A stretch of DNA of 26,973 bases from Candidatus Methanophaga sp. GoMg3.2 (GCA_013180565.1 QBUN01000420.1:1-26973), one strand, 5' to 3'. Counted from the stretch's first letter, positions 1 to 8,891 are shown. Translations and numbers: made by a program. The notes: generated by a model not told the origin, from the sequence alone.

Positions 1-451
1 ACTCGTCTTCTGCCCTTCTTCTGTCCACATCTTCCAATTTAGTTTCGTTTATGAATCGGTCAAGCACGTCCGCCTTAACACGGACAAAATAGCGCCATAC
101 GTCCGGTGGTTTCGTCTCTAAACCTTCTATTGCATGGTAATCAGAAACGGTTGGTATCCTTTCGGACTTATCAAGGTCCATTAAAGGCGTTATGAACTCC
201 TCTTCTATCTCTTTACGGGCTTCCTGATCGAGTAGTGCAATTTGTAGCAGATAATCGTTTTTTAGTAGTGACTCGGAAACGCCGAGGTCTTCGTAGGAGA
301 GCCCCACCGCGGCGATACCACCGCCCTTTCCGTTTCCTCTGTTATGCATCTGAATAGCAGGTTCAAATATGTGCTTACCTCTAACCGGAATCGTAGATGC
401 GAAACCTACGACTCCACATCCACCTTCATCTTCGGATTTGTGTATCTTCAT
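1..451 (-). CDS. gltB1: Glutamate synthase glutaminase-type domain protein (GltB1), 3' part outside window
   Basis: The first 150 residues of a class II (Ntn-type) glutamine amidotransferase-like protein; it runs off the left edge without a stop. The motif GGCGVVGF near residue 12 matches the Cys nucleophile region, and MHNRGNGKGGG matches the conserved RG-rich region of this family. In archaeal glutamate synthase this domain releases ammonia from glutamine and passes it to the FMN domain. The ATG overlaps the TGA of the upstream FMN-domain gene (ATGA), so the two are translationally coupled. An 11-residue leader precedes the Cys, which in this family must become N-terminal to be active, so either it is cleaved or the protein is not a standard glutaminase. 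The GXGXG domain gene, if present, would lie beyond the window. Confidence 0.8.
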   Translation of the reverse strand, partial: MKIHKSEDEGGCGVVGFASTIPVRGKHIFEPAIQMHNRGNGKGGGIAAVGLSYEDLGVSESLLKNDYLLQIALLDQEARKEIEEEFITPLMDLDKSERIPTVSDYHAIEGLETKPPDVWRYFVRVKADVLDRFINETKLEDVDRRRAEDE

Positions 452-1947
452 AGCTTCGTTTCCTCATCATTTTCTTGTGTAATCTCGTGGTTTTCAATCA
501 AACAATCATACCGCCCAACCAACTCCTTTATACTCCTCATCCCAAACCTTTTAAGCACATCCACTATCTCGCTTCTCCACGCAGCATACAAATTAATCAG
601 ACGTTGAGCACCCCATTCTACATTAACTGCCTCAGAAAGTTCCGGGTCCGTGGTTGCAATCCCCCTTGGACATCCCCTACCGGATTCACAATTACCGCAC
701 CGTACACAACCCAGTGCCACGAGTTCGGCAGTGCCGATAACAACACCATCAGCACCCAGCGCAATCGCCTTTAGCGCATCATGAGCGGTTCTTATACCAC
801 CACTTGCAATAATCGTCATCGTATCCCGTAGCCCCTCCCTTTTAAGGAACTCATGCACTTTCGGTATTGCATATTCGATAGGCATCGCGATATTCTTCTT
901 CGCAATGTCGGGTGCCGCGCCCGTGCCGCCATAGCTGCCATCCAGGTGGATAATATTTGCACCTGCGTAATAGCTGCCCACTGCTACCATATCAACATCC
1001 GTGGGCGTAGCAACTTTTACAGAGACAATAGCATTGGGATTTAGCTCTTTTATCCAATCCAGATGTTTTTTATGGTCTTCCACCGAATATACACTATGAA
1101 AAGGAAATGGCGAGAAGAGGCTGCTACCTTCTACCGCTTCTCGCATACGCGCAACTGCGGGTGTTACTTTATCGCCCAGCAAATGCCCCCCAAGACCAGG
1201 TTTTGCACCCTGCGCATACTTGAATTCAACAATCTTTACACGTTGAATGGTATCTTCCGTCACACCAAATAACCCAGTTGCAATCTGCGTAATCACGTTA
1301 TCATCGTATTCCTTTAATGCTTCCGGGTAACCACCCTCACCCGTGCATGTAAATGTGCTCCATGCTCTTGCCGCTTTTGCTTTTGCAAGCATTACTGAAA
1401 GACTGATAGAGCCAAAAGACATCCCGCCACCATAGAACGGCACCTTAATACTGATTTTCTTGCCTTCCCTCTTATTCAGGTCTATCTCAGTGCTTATGCC
1501 TGCATCATCAGAAGAGCGAGCGGAGGCGAGAGAAGGGAAATTGAATGAAATACGGTCGAACCCACCGCCTGAGTTTCCTATTTCATATCTTTGCCCTTTA
1601 AGTGGTATCCCCGTCTCTGCCTGCTTCCATGTTCCAATTATAAGGTCTCGAGTCCAGCGATAATCGCCTATAGTACGGTATTCAGAACTAACACCTAAAG
1701 AAAGCGCTCCTCGTGGGCAGTGATTAACGCAATAAAACGGTTTTTCTTCACATGAAGTGCCTATACAGCGGTAACTCAACGGCTTTGAAACCCTATTATA
1801 ACCCGTTTTACGTTCATGGACTCCGAACGGACATAGCTTAGCACAGGTGCCGCAGTTTATGCATTTAGAAAGGTCCCTTTGTACTTCTATCTCACTTATC
1901 TCGTTCGGAAATCTTGAGGGTGCTATTTTAATCGTGGGTCTTATCAT
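448..1947 (-). CDS. gltB2: Archaeal-type glutamate synthase, ferredoxin and FMN domain protein (GltB2)
   Basis: 499 residues. An N-terminal two-cluster ferredoxin module (CINCGTCAKLCP about residue 31, then CIGTSC...CVNHCP) precedes a complete GltB FMN/2-oxoglutarate domain with GGGMSFGS, TCTGEGGYPE, KYAQGAKPGLGG, LDGSYGGTG and ASGGIRT motifs. The Cys-rich stretch CVRCGNCESGRGCP fits the 3Fe-4S site. It reductively aminates 2-oxoglutarate to glutamate, probably with ferredoxin as donor. It lies last but one in the glnA-led operon and overlaps gltB1 by 4 bases. The extreme C-terminus (about ENHEITQENDEE) is encoded by a short dispersed repeat also found at the nifD end, so it is probably an added tail. 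A Ser/Ala/Arg-rich stretch near residue 143 also looks inserted. Confidence 0.92.
   Translation of the reverse strand: MIRPTIKIAPSRFPNEISEIEVQRDLSKCINCGTCAKLCPFGVHERKTGYNRVSKPLSYRCIGTSCEEKPFYCVNHCPRGALSLGVSSEYRTIGDYRWTRDLIIGTWKQAETGIPLKGQRYEIGNSGGGFDRISFNFPSLASARSSDDAGISTEIDLNKREGKKISIKVPFYGGGMSFGSISLSVMLAKAKAARAWSTFTCTGEGGYPEALKEYDDNVITQIATGLFGVTEDTIQRVKIVEFKYAQGAKPGLGGHLLGDKVTPAVARMREAVEGSSLFSPFPFHSVYSVEDHKKHLDWIKELNPNAIVSVKVATPTDVDMVAVGSYYAGANIIHLDGSYGGTGAAPDIAKKNIAMPIEYAIPKVHEFLKREGLRDTMTIIASGGIRTAHDALKAIALGADGVVIGTAELVALGCVRCGNCESGRGCPRGIATTDPELSEAVNVEWGAQRLINLYAAWRSEIVDVLKRFGMRSIKELVGRYDCLIENHEITQENDEETKL
476..492 (-). repeat. Dispersed 17-base repeat, copy in gltB2 3' end
   Basis: On the minus strand this reads AACCACGAGATTACACA. 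Related copies are at 21503-21519 (minus, in nifD) and 21394-21410 (plus, between nifD and nifK), with one or two differences each. Here it encodes part of the GltB2 C-terminus. Confidence 0.75.
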
Positions 1948-1990
1948 CGTACAATACCTCCATAATTGCTATCGCAGGACTTATAATGAT

Positions 1991-3472
1991 TTAGGATTTT
2001 ACGCCTCCTTCCATCGCAAAAACAGTATCAAACGTATCTTTCTCTATATCCTCAAAGAATATCGCCCTTCCTACTTCACCACGGAGCCTCCTTACTTCTC
2101 GTAACCCCATAGCGCCCAGAATTTCAAGAAGCTGGTTCCTCCATGCACCAATAAGATTTATTATGCGCTGCGCACCCCATTCAGGATTTACGTCTTTTAA
2201 CTCTACGGGACACGCTAAATCCTCTTGGCAGTCTTTACAATATCTGCATTCAAGCGCGAAAAGAAGCGGCAGGTCTATAGCTATCAGGTCGGCACCACAG
2301 ATTATTGCTTTAGCTACGTGTTCTGCCATTGCGATACCGCCACTTACAATGAGCGTAACATCATCCCGGATCTTGAGGTCTACCAGATGTCTGTGAACTT
2401 CCAGGGTCATATCCTTTATCGAAGTATTTTTGGTCACACTTTTTTTGCCCGTTTGATTAAACGCCTTTCCATTAAGGTCTGCATAAAGATGAATGACTTC
2501 TATGCCAGCATAAGTCAATTCTTCTACTATTTGCTCTACATTATCGCCAAAAGGAACACTTACAGAGATAATAGTCCCAGGATTTAGATTTTTTGCCTCG
2601 TTTACCACAGTCATAACGTCTTCTTCATATTCCAATTCCACCATTTTAGATGCCTTAATCCAATCTACGTCAAAGCTATGTAGTCTGGGCTGTGAGATGT
2701 AAGGTATAAGATGTGACCTTTCGCCTTTTGCCATTCGCCCTTCTCCCCCATCCTTTCTCCCCTCTCCCTTAGACCCGCCACCAGCGTTTACAATCATAAA
2801 AGTACTCAGATAAGAAGCAGCATTTGCTATTGCTTCATATACGTTCTCATCAAACTTTAGGAAAGTTTGATCAAAATGCTTCGCGGCCCCAAATGGGAGC
2901 ATATCAAAGATTATCGGTAATGGTACGTTTAATGTAGATGGAATAGGCGATACGATTTCTCCTTGACTATCAAATTTGATTGCAGGTAGCTTTTTCCCGA
3001 TTTCAACTACCGTACTGATATACTCTCTACCATGAATCCCATCCCTCGTTGGTCTTACGATCTCCGACATATCTGTCCACATCGAATCGAACCCTTCTCC
3101 TGAAAAAGGACCACGGTATCCCGCACCAGAGACGGGAATCTTACCGGTCTCTGCTTGATACCAGTTCGTACTGATTATCTCGGGAGTCCAGTAAGAATCG
3201 CCAAGCTTGTGATATTCCTTATTCTCACGAATGGTCAAAGCATCTCTCGGGCACTCCTGGATACAGGAGAAGCAACCTTTGCAGCGATACGCAACAGGCT
3301 CTGCCATACATCGCAGGTCCTCTTCCTGTCTTTTGTGGACTTCGTAGACGCAGACTATTGCACACCTTCCGCAATTTATGCAATCCTCGCCCCGCCGCTC
3401 TATCTCAAACTTACCAATTGGTATATGCCGCGGCGGTGTCGGTGTAACTTCGATACTATATTTTTTGGGCAT
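1991..3472 (-). CDS. Degenerate GltB-like protein with N-terminal ferredoxin domain
   Basis: 493 residues, clearly a paralogue of the neighbouring GltB2: the same N-terminal ferredoxin layout (CINCGRCAIVC, then CKGCFSCIQECP), the same C-terminal block (VSGGIAMAEH, CRYCKDCQEDLACP, NPEWGAQRIINLIGAWR). The central FMN/2-oxoglutarate region has diverged: the GGGMSFGS and KYAQGAKPG motifs are gone and the FMN site is probably altered or lost. A Gly/Lys/Glu/Arg-rich stretch near residues 232-258 looks like inserted low-complexity DNA. It follows the GlcD-like gene by one base, so the two are likely made together. Inference: it is an electron-transfer or scaffold subunit joining the GlcD-like protein to glutamate synthase rather than a synthase itself. 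Confidence 0.85.
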   Translation of the reverse strand: MPKKYSIEVTPTPPRHIPIGKFEIERRGEDCINCGRCAIVCVYEVHKRQEEDLRCMAEPVAYRCKGCFSCIQECPRDALTIRENKEYHKLGDSYWTPEIISTNWYQAETGKIPVSGAGYRGPFSGEGFDSMWTDMSEIVRPTRDGIHGREYISTVVEIGKKLPAIKFDSQGEIVSPIPSTLNVPLPIIFDMLPFGAAKHFDQTFLKFDENVYEAIANAASYLSTFMIVNAGGGSKGEGRKDGGEGRMAKGERSHLIPYISQPRLHSFDVDWIKASKMVELEYEEDVMTVVNEAKNLNPGTIISVSVPFGDNVEQIVEELTYAGIEVIHLYADLNGKAFNQTGKKSVTKNTSIKDMTLEVHRHLVDLKIRDDVTLIVSGGIAMAEHVAKAIICGADLIAIDLPLLFALECRYCKDCQEDLACPVELKDVNPEWGAQRIINLIGAWRNQLLEILGAMGLREVRRLRGEVGRAIFFEDIEKDTFDTVFAMEGGVKS

Positions 3473-3473
3473 G

Positions 3474-5366
3474 TTAACCTCCGTAAAAGCTCAAAAAGTC
3501 AGTGTTAACGGTTTCTTTGGTAAAGCTTTCTTTTTGAAAGAAAGGTTTATATACAAACCTCCAGTAATCTTCACTTGATTCCATTGTCGAGACGAAATCC
3601 CTTATTGCTTCTTCCGGCGCGCCAAATTTAGCTTCAAGCATCGTCTCCAGTTCGGTCCATGCCGCAACAAGGTCTAAATCATTCTGACAGACCGCTCTAC
3701 ACATCTCGCAATGAGTGCATAAAAAGATATTGTCAGAATCGGTCTTCGATACCGCTTCTCCTGCGAGCAGTTTTTTTGCAAGATACAGCTTGTTCTTGGG
3801 TAGCACTGATTCCTCGTTGGTAACAAGATATGCAGGGCAGACAGCGGCACAGCTTCCGCATTTGATACATGAATATACTATCTTCTCAAGTACTGATTCC
3901 TCTTTAAGACCTCCTTTTGACGATGCGCGTTTACCAAGAATCGGTGTAACTGTAGCTGAAATACGTATTAGTGGTCCGAAGATGCGTGGTTTAAACATTA
4001 TTCCAGGTATATTCGCCATTTTCGTCTTCACCGCGAAGAATTTGTTCGGGTTGAGAATGTTATTCGGGTCAACCTCTTTCTTATACGCCCGATAGAGTTC
4101 AAGCGTCTTCGTATCATATTTATCATTTATAAAGGGCGTATTCCAGATGCCGATACCGTATGGAACACCGCCAAACTTTAGCCCGAGTCTCGTAAGCACA
4201 GGGATAAGTGATATGTGGGTAAGGTATGTCTTTGGCTCTCTTACGTCAGACATGTATGTCAACATCAGTAGTGCACGGTCTTTTCCCACAATATGCGATT
4301 CTACTTCTACATACACACCACATCGGTTTAAAATTATTTTTGCCTCTTTGAGATACAAAACAGCATTTTCTAGGGAGATAACCATTTCACATGCCAACGG
4401 GGTTGGCATATCGCATCTTTTCTTCATCGGGAATAGCCGTTCGTGCCAGAGGTAATTTGAGAGATAATCGTCTGCAAGAATACCTCGGCCTTCTGCGAAC
4501 TTCCGAAATTTCGTAGCCTCTTCCTCTTCTTCAAACTCCAATAATATCGCATCTTTCAGCATGAACAAATGCTCACCCAGAAAGGTGTTTGCCTCTTCAA
4601 GATGTGAAGCATCCATATATTTTATGTGGTTGGGTTTGAGTTCCGCGTTTATTAGCTCCGTTATGAACACAAAAGCATCTTCGGCACTTTCTAGGTAGAT
4701 CAGATGCGGTAGTGATTTTTCCGGCTTCTTCCTCAGTTTCAAGATAGCACTCAGAACTATGCCAAACTGCCCTTCTGTACCGAAAAAAAGTGTGAACTCC
4801 TCGTCCTTTGAATTGATGGATTTCACTTCGCCCGAAGGAAACATCACTTCGATTAACTCTATCTGATCTTTGAGATGCCCGAACCGATAGCTACCGATGC
4901 CGTAGCCGCCCGTAGCAATCCAGCCACCAACAGAGGAAAAGAAGCTGGAGGGGTACGCTCTGAGTGCTAGAGTCTCAGGGCGCAAAAAATCCTCGATGTC
5001 CGACCACCGGACACCTGTTTGGACTTTTACTGTCTCCTGTTCCCTATTCAGCTCAACAATCTTATTCATGGATGACAAGTCAAGAACGATGCCTTTTACC
5101 GTAGGAACCACGCCACCAAGCCCTGAGGAAGCAGACCCCCGGGGGAATAAAGCTATTTTCTCAGCGTTTGCGAATCGAACGATTTTTTTGAGTGATTCAA
5201 CGCTTTTAGGCATGATTACAAGTTCTGGTGTGGTGTCAAAGAGTCGCTTTGCGAATGGTACTTCACCAATGTCCATGCTGTACAGCTCACGCTCGAAATC
5301 ACCGTCTATCACCCTCGCTTCATCTCCGACTAGTTCTTCTATCTTTGTTTTTACTGTTTCGGTCAT
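3474..5366 (-). CDS. GlcD/Dld-type FAD-linked oxidase fused to a two-cluster iron-sulfur domain
   Basis: 630 residues. Residues about 35-190 form a PCMH-type FAD-binding domain (FPRGSASSGLGG, SSVGGWIATGGYGIGS), followed by an FAD-oxidase C-terminal region ending around LDPNNILNPNKFF-like residues (here VDPNNILNPNKFF). Two 4Fe-4S motifs follow, CIKCGSCAAVCP near residue 499 and CTHCEMCRAVC near residue 549. This is the architecture of 2-hydroxyacid (lactate/glycolate) dehydrogenases with a GlcF/HdrD-like ferredoxin part, but no CCG domains are seen. It starts 41 bases after glnA and ends one base before the degenerate GltB gene. The setting suggests it feeds or withdraws electrons for glutamate synthase; the substrate is unknown. 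The last residues (about FQKESFTKET) come from a dispersed repeat. Confidence 0.88.
   Translation of the reverse strand: MTETVKTKIEELVGDEARVIDGDFERELYSMDIGEVPFAKRLFDTTPELVIMPKSVESLKKIVRFANAEKIALFPRGSASSGLGGVVPTVKGIVLDLSSMNKIVELNREQETVKVQTGVRWSDIEDFLRPETLALRAYPSSFFSSVGGWIATGGYGIGSYRFGHLKDQIELIEVMFPSGEVKSINSKDEEFTLFFGTEGQFGIVLSAILKLRKKPEKSLPHLIYLESAEDAFVFITELINAELKPNHIKYMDASHLEEANTFLGEHLFMLKDAILLEFEEEEEATKFRKFAEGRGILADDYLSNYLWHERLFPMKKRCDMPTPLACEMVISLENAVLYLKEAKIILNRCGVYVEVESHIVGKDRALLMLTYMSDVREPKTYLTHISLIPVLTRLGLKFGGVPYGIGIWNTPFINDKYDTKTLELYRAYKKEVDPNNILNPNKFFAVKTKMANIPGIMFKPRIFGPLIRISATVTPILGKRASSKGGLKEESVLEKIVYSCIKCGSCAAVCPAYLVTNEESVLPKNKLYLAKKLLAGEAVSKTDSDNIFLCTHCEMCRAVCQNDLDLVAAWTELETMLEAKFGAPEEAIRDFVSTMESSEDYWRFVYKPFFQKESFTKETVNTDFLSFYGG
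3510..3545 (-). repeat. Dispersed 35-base repeat with internal hairpin, copy in GlcD-like gene
   Basis: On the minus strand it starts CCTTTCTTTCAAAAAGAAAG and continues GCTTTACCAAAGAAACC. The copy at 10628-10662 differs at about one position over 35 bases and lies in the opposite orientation. Here it encodes about ten residues of the GlcD-like protein C-terminus. Confidence 0.75.
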
Positions 5367-5407
5367 GCTCGCCCCTAAGATTTAAAAAATAGCTTCTTTG
5401 ATCCGAC

Positions 5408-6742
5408 TCACAGCACCCCTAAATACGCCTTCAACTCCCATTCCGTGACGTTCACGCGATAATTGTCCCATTCTACCTTCTTTGATGTGATGAAGTTGTT
5501 GAAGACATGGTCACCTAAAGCTTCTCGCACCAATTCGCTCTCCTCTGTAAGTCCAATTGCCTCGATTAAACTACCGGGCAGCGATGTTATTCCTTCCTTT
5601 GCCTTTTCCTCTGCATTCAGCAGGTAAACGTCCTTTTCTGTTGGTAGTCTCAATTCATACTTGTTCTTTATTCCCGCTAAACCGGCCGCAAGCATCACGG
5701 AAAATGTTAAGTACGGGTTGCATGCCGGATCGGCACTGCGGAATTCCACTCTTGTCGCAGTCTCTTTACCTGGCTTATACATCGGCACCCTTACTAGCGT
5801 AGAGCGGTTGCGGCGTGCCCAAGAGATGTAAACAGGTGCTTCATATCCGGGAACCAGGCGCTTATATGAGTTTACCCATTGATTGGCAACCGAAGTTATC
5901 TCTGGTGCGTGTCTTAGCAATCCCGCGATATAACCCTTACCCTCCTCGGATAGATGGTATTCGTCATTCGGGTCGAAGAACGCATTCCTATCCCCTTTGA
6001 ATAACGATTGATGCACGTGCATGCCTGAGCCATTCACCCCGAAGATGGGTTTTGGCATGAACGTGGCATAAAACCCATATCGCTGCGCAATTTCCTTTAC
6101 TACAATCCGATATGTCATCACCTGATCTGCCATCGTAAGCGCATCTTTATAACGAAGGTCTATCTCGTGCTGTGAAGGTGCAACTTCATGATGGCTGTAC
6201 TCCACATCTATCCCCATTTCCTCCAGTGTTAAGATTGTATCCCTTCGTAAGTCGCTTCCCGCATCCAGTGTCGTCAGGTCAAAGTATCCACCTTCATCCA
6301 GCACTTCGGTCGTCTTATCGTCCCGGAAGTAGAAATACTCCAGTTCCGGACCGACATAGAATGTGTAACCCTTCTCTTCCAACTGCTCCAGATTCCTTTT
6401 CAGTACGTACCTCGGGTCGCCCTCGTAAGGACTCCCGTCTGGCTGTTGAATGTCACAGAACATCCTAGCAACTGCATGCTCCTTTGGCCGCCACGGCACA
6501 ATCCTGAATGTAGCGGGGTCGGGTTTCGCGATCATATCGCTCTCGTCAATCCTTGCAAATCCCTTTATCGAGGAACCGTCAAAACCCATGCCCTCGTCAA
6601 AAGCACCTTCCAGCTCTTTTGGCGTGATTGCAAAGCTCTTCAACTGCCCCAGGATGTCCGTGAACCACAGTCGCACGAACTTTATCCCTTGCTTTTCTAC
6701 TACGCCTAATACATCCTCTTTCGTCTTTGTCGCTTTTTCCAT
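5408..6742 (-). CDS. glnA: Glutamine synthetase, class I-alpha
   Basis: 444 residues, the usual length of the short GSI-alpha form. Visible motifs: GFDGSSI, YVGPELEYF, the Glu/His metal-site region ending GSGMHVHQS, NRSTLVRVP and FRSADPACNPYL. It condenses glutamate with ammonia using ATP. The C-terminal region lacks the Tyr loop that is adenylylated in the beta class, so control by adenylyltransferase is unlikely. It heads the operon with the GlcD-like and GltB genes and is preceded 48 bases upstream by the nitrogen-regulon box at 6790-6829, with an RHH regulator gene diverging from it. A pseudogene fragment of the same gene lies at 25351-25448. Confidence 0.97.
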   Translation of the reverse strand: MEKATKTKEDVLGVVEKQGIKFVRLWFTDILGQLKSFAITPKELEGAFDEGMGFDGSSIKGFARIDESDMIAKPDPATFRIVPWRPKEHAVARMFCDIQQPDGSPYEGDPRYVLKRNLEQLEEKGYTFYVGPELEYFYFRDDKTTEVLDEGGYFDLTTLDAGSDLRRDTILTLEEMGIDVEYSHHEVAPSQHEIDLRYKDALTMADQVMTYRIVVKEIAQRYGFYATFMPKPIFGVNGSGMHVHQSLFKGDRNAFFDPNDEYHLSEEGKGYIAGLLRHAPEITSVANQWVNSYKRLVPGYEAPVYISWARRNRSTLVRVPMYKPGKETATRVEFRSADPACNPYLTFSVMLAAGLAGIKNKYELRLPTEKDVYLLNAEEKAKEGITSLPGSLIEAIGLTEESELVREALGDHVFNNFITSKKVEWDNYRVNVTEWELKAYLGVL

Positions 6743-6789
6743 TTTCTATTCACCTTAAGATATTCATACTCGCTAACCCTTTCTAAAAG

Positions 6790-6829
6790 TATTTGAGAAC
6801 TTTTGAGAACTTTTCATAAATGTTATGAA
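6790..6829 (-). promoter_or_regulatory. Nitrogen-regulon box and promoter of glnA
   Basis: In gene orientation the element has the perfect palindrome TTCATAA-CAT-TTATGAA (6813-6829), then a 13-base spacer, then TTCTCAAATA as probable TATA-like box (6790-6799). The spacer carries a second copy of AGTTCTCAAAA, so TTTGAGAAC occurs twice in tandem at 6792-6810. It shares total length (40 bases) and end positions with the boxes of amt2, amt1 and nifH. Confidence 0.75.
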
Positions 6830-6979
6830 AAACGAAATGAGCGGATATAACCAAAAAAGAATAGATATTTGGCACTCTCCAAAATGCAACTACACAACCC
6901 TTTTTGTAGAATGACAAGTTTTTCCGGGCTGTAAGCGTAAGAGTAGCAGAAAAAGTAAAGACTATATGAGTTTATAAAA

Positions 6980-7534
6980 ATGAAACTACCGGAAAGGGTC
7001 ACAATTGTTCTGGATGAAGAGACTGCTGAGCTATTCAAAGAGGCGAAGAAGGAGTTACGAGTGTCACAAAGCGAGTTAATGCGAGAAGCGTTAAAATTCT
7101 ACTGCAAATATAAAACGCTCTTTGAGACGATTGATGAAGCTCTGGTGCGCACATATATCGAGATGCTTTCATCTGGCGAACATATCATAGTAGATATAGA
7201 CCACTGGCTCTTATTTCTGAACTTTATTGACTCACATCAGGATAAGGAGAAATTCTGGGCTTTGCATCGCGAGGTTTGCCAGGCGCATGCAGAGCAGTTC
7301 AAATACAGACAATATCATGTAGAATACATACTAAAACGACTCGAAGCTTGCAATCTCTTCACATTAAGGAAAGATTCAGAAAATTCGTTCACTTTGGTTC
7401 TAGGCTCGGATATAGCCAGGCAATTTATAAAAACCGAGCTTGAAGAGATATTCGGGGGAATGGGCTTCAAAGTGGATATAAAAGAAGATTTGGCAAAGCT
7501 AAGGGTGAGAGTCACAAAAGATTTAAATCGCTGA
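6980..7534 (+). CDS. RHH-domain transcriptional regulator, candidate nitrogen regulator (copy 1)
   Basis: 184 residues. Residues 1-45 form a ribbon-helix-helix DNA-binding domain (beta strand PERVTIVLDEE, then VSQSELMREALKFY). The remaining 140 residues do not match a ligand domain that I recognise; they hold conserved His and Cys residues (GEHII, DIDHW, VCQAHAEQF, EACNLF) and end in an alpha/beta block (LVLGSDIA...MGFKVDIKEDLAKLRVRV). It diverges from glnA across a 237-base spacer holding the glnA box. The gene at 24734-25288 has equal length and aligns without gaps, about two-thirds identical by eye. Both sit beside nitrogen boxes, so I infer it binds them. No clear Shine-Dalgarno precedes the ATG; TTTATAAAA lies directly before it, so the message may be leaderless. 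The intervening 6840-6979 shows no gene. Confidence 0.85.
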   Translation: MKLPERVTIVLDEETAELFKEAKKELRVSQSELMREALKFYCKYKTLFETIDEALVRTYIEMLSSGEHIIVDIDHWLLFLNFIDSHQDKEKFWALHREVCQAHAEQFKYRQYHVEYILKRLEACNLFTLRKDSENSFTLVLGSDIARQFIKTELEEIFGGMGFKVDIKEDLAKLRVRVTKDLNR

Positions 7535-7586
7535 GTTCAGTAACAAAACCTTTACGTGTTGGTTATCTACTATTTCGTATTATGCA

Positions 7587-8891
7587 TCATCCCACAGCCT
7601 CCAGAAAGCGGAGAAACGCTTTTTCGTTTCCCAAAGCGTGAAGGTGCGTGTAAGAAGCGAGAGCTTTTTCTCGGACGATTCCGTCCTTCTTGTTCGCTAT
7701 TCCAACACCTTTTAGAAGCGCATATGCGAATTCCGCCTTAACTCGAACTGCGGAGTAATGGAACTCATGCCCCCGGAATCGTTCTCCTTTTCGGAATAGC
7801 AGGCAGTCCCTTACTGAGTCCGCTTCGACATAGCCCACAGCCTGAAGCCGCTTTGTGAGCTTTGCGGAACCTTTGAATACACCGAGCATGTCTCTACCTT
7901 CGAGTTGTTCAAGACAGTAAAGCAAGCCGCCGCATTCTGCATAGAACGGCGACCCACGCTGAATCGTAACCGAAAGCGCCTCCCGTAAAGATGCGTTTTC
8001 CGCGAGCTGTTCTGAATAAAGCTCCGGGTAGCCGCCACCGAGGTAATAAGCATCAGCATCGGGTAAAGAGTCCCGAAGCGGCGAGAAAGGTACAATTTCT
8101 GCTCCGAACTCACGTAATACCTCTAAGTTCTCGGGATAATAGAAACAGAACGCCTCGTCCATCGCTACACCCACCTTGACGCCATCAACCACCCGTAATC
8201 GTGATTTATGCTCTGCATCAGGAATCTCAAGCTCTGTCGCTTCAAGCAAACTATCCATGTCTATATTCGCCTCTACAAGCTTTGAAAAGCCGTTCAGGAG
8301 TGTGCAGTCAATTTCATGCGACATATAAAGTCCCAAGTGTCTTTCCGGGATTTGCATGGATTCATCCCGTGGTATAGCTCCGAACATATGCGTAATTCCT
8401 CTTAAAGCATCTTCTAGTAGTTCCTTATGTCGGGTGCTACCTACTCGGTTCAAGATAACACCTGCAAGATTAAGCGAGGGGTCAAAGGTCTTGTACCCAT
8501 GAACAAGAGCAGCAACGCTACCGGCTAGCTTAGAAGCGTCAACAACAAGGACTACTGGGATGTCCAGAAGTTTTGCAAGATGTGATGTGCTCCCCGGTCC
8601 TCCTGCGGAAGAGCCGTCAAAAAGACCCATAACGCCCTCCACCACGTTCACTTCTGATGCGTTCTTCCTGAATGAATGAACGACTGCGGAATTGGGCATC
8701 ATGAAAGTGTCGAGGTTTCGTGACGCTTTCCCGGCAGCGAGAGTGTGCAAGCTCGTGTCTATGAAGTCCGGACCTACCTTGAACGGCTGGACATCGAATC
8801 CGTGACGACAGAAAGCGGAGATAAGCCCAAGGGTGACCGAAGTCTTGCCTACTCCACTGTGCGTTCCCGCAACTGCGAATGCTGAACTCAT
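7587..8891 (-). CDS. Cobyrinate or Ni-sirohydrochlorin a,c-diamide synthase (CbiA/CfbB)
   Basis: 434 residues. An N-terminal dethiobiotin-synthetase-like ATPase (AGTHSGVGKTSVT P-loop; KVGPDFID; EGVMGLFDG) is followed by a class I amidotransferase domain with the Cys in PFYAECGGLLY and the His in FRGHEFHYS. It amidates the a and c acetates of a corrin or of Ni-sirohydrochlorin using glutamine and ATP. Sequence alone does not decide between cobamide (CbiA) and F430 (CfbB) roles. It lies 81 bases after glnK2 in the same direction and may have its own promoter in that gap. As a glutamine-consuming enzyme it could be linked to nitrogen status, but this is not shown. Confidence 0.9.
   Translation of the reverse strand: MSSAFAVAGTHSGVGKTSVTLGLISAFCRHGFDVQPFKVGPDFIDTSLHTLAAGKASRNLDTFMMPNSAVVHSFRKNASEVNVVEGVMGLFDGSSAGGPGSTSHLAKLLDIPVVLVVDASKLAGSVAALVHGYKTFDPSLNLAGVILNRVGSTRHKELLEDALRGITHMFGAIPRDESMQIPERHLGLYMSHEIDCTLLNGFSKLVEANIDMDSLLEATELEIPDAEHKSRLRVVDGVKVGVAMDEAFCFYYPENLEVLREFGAEIVPFSPLRDSLPDADAYYLGGGYPELYSEQLAENASLREALSVTIQRGSPFYAECGGLLYCLEQLEGRDMLGVFKGSAKLTKRLQAVGYVEADSVRDCLLFRKGERFRGHEFHYSAVRVKAEFAYALLKGVGIANKKDGIVREKALASYTHLHALGNEKAFLRFLEAVG

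Noticed and set aside
853..1272. Plus-strand open frames inside the glutamate synthase genes
   Set aside because: They are antisense to well-supported coding regions and have no recognisable motifs.
6880..6915. Small hairpin CTACA...TGTAG in the glnA-RHH1 spacer
   Set aside because: A 5-base stem with a 10-base loop is expected by chance in AT-rich DNA.
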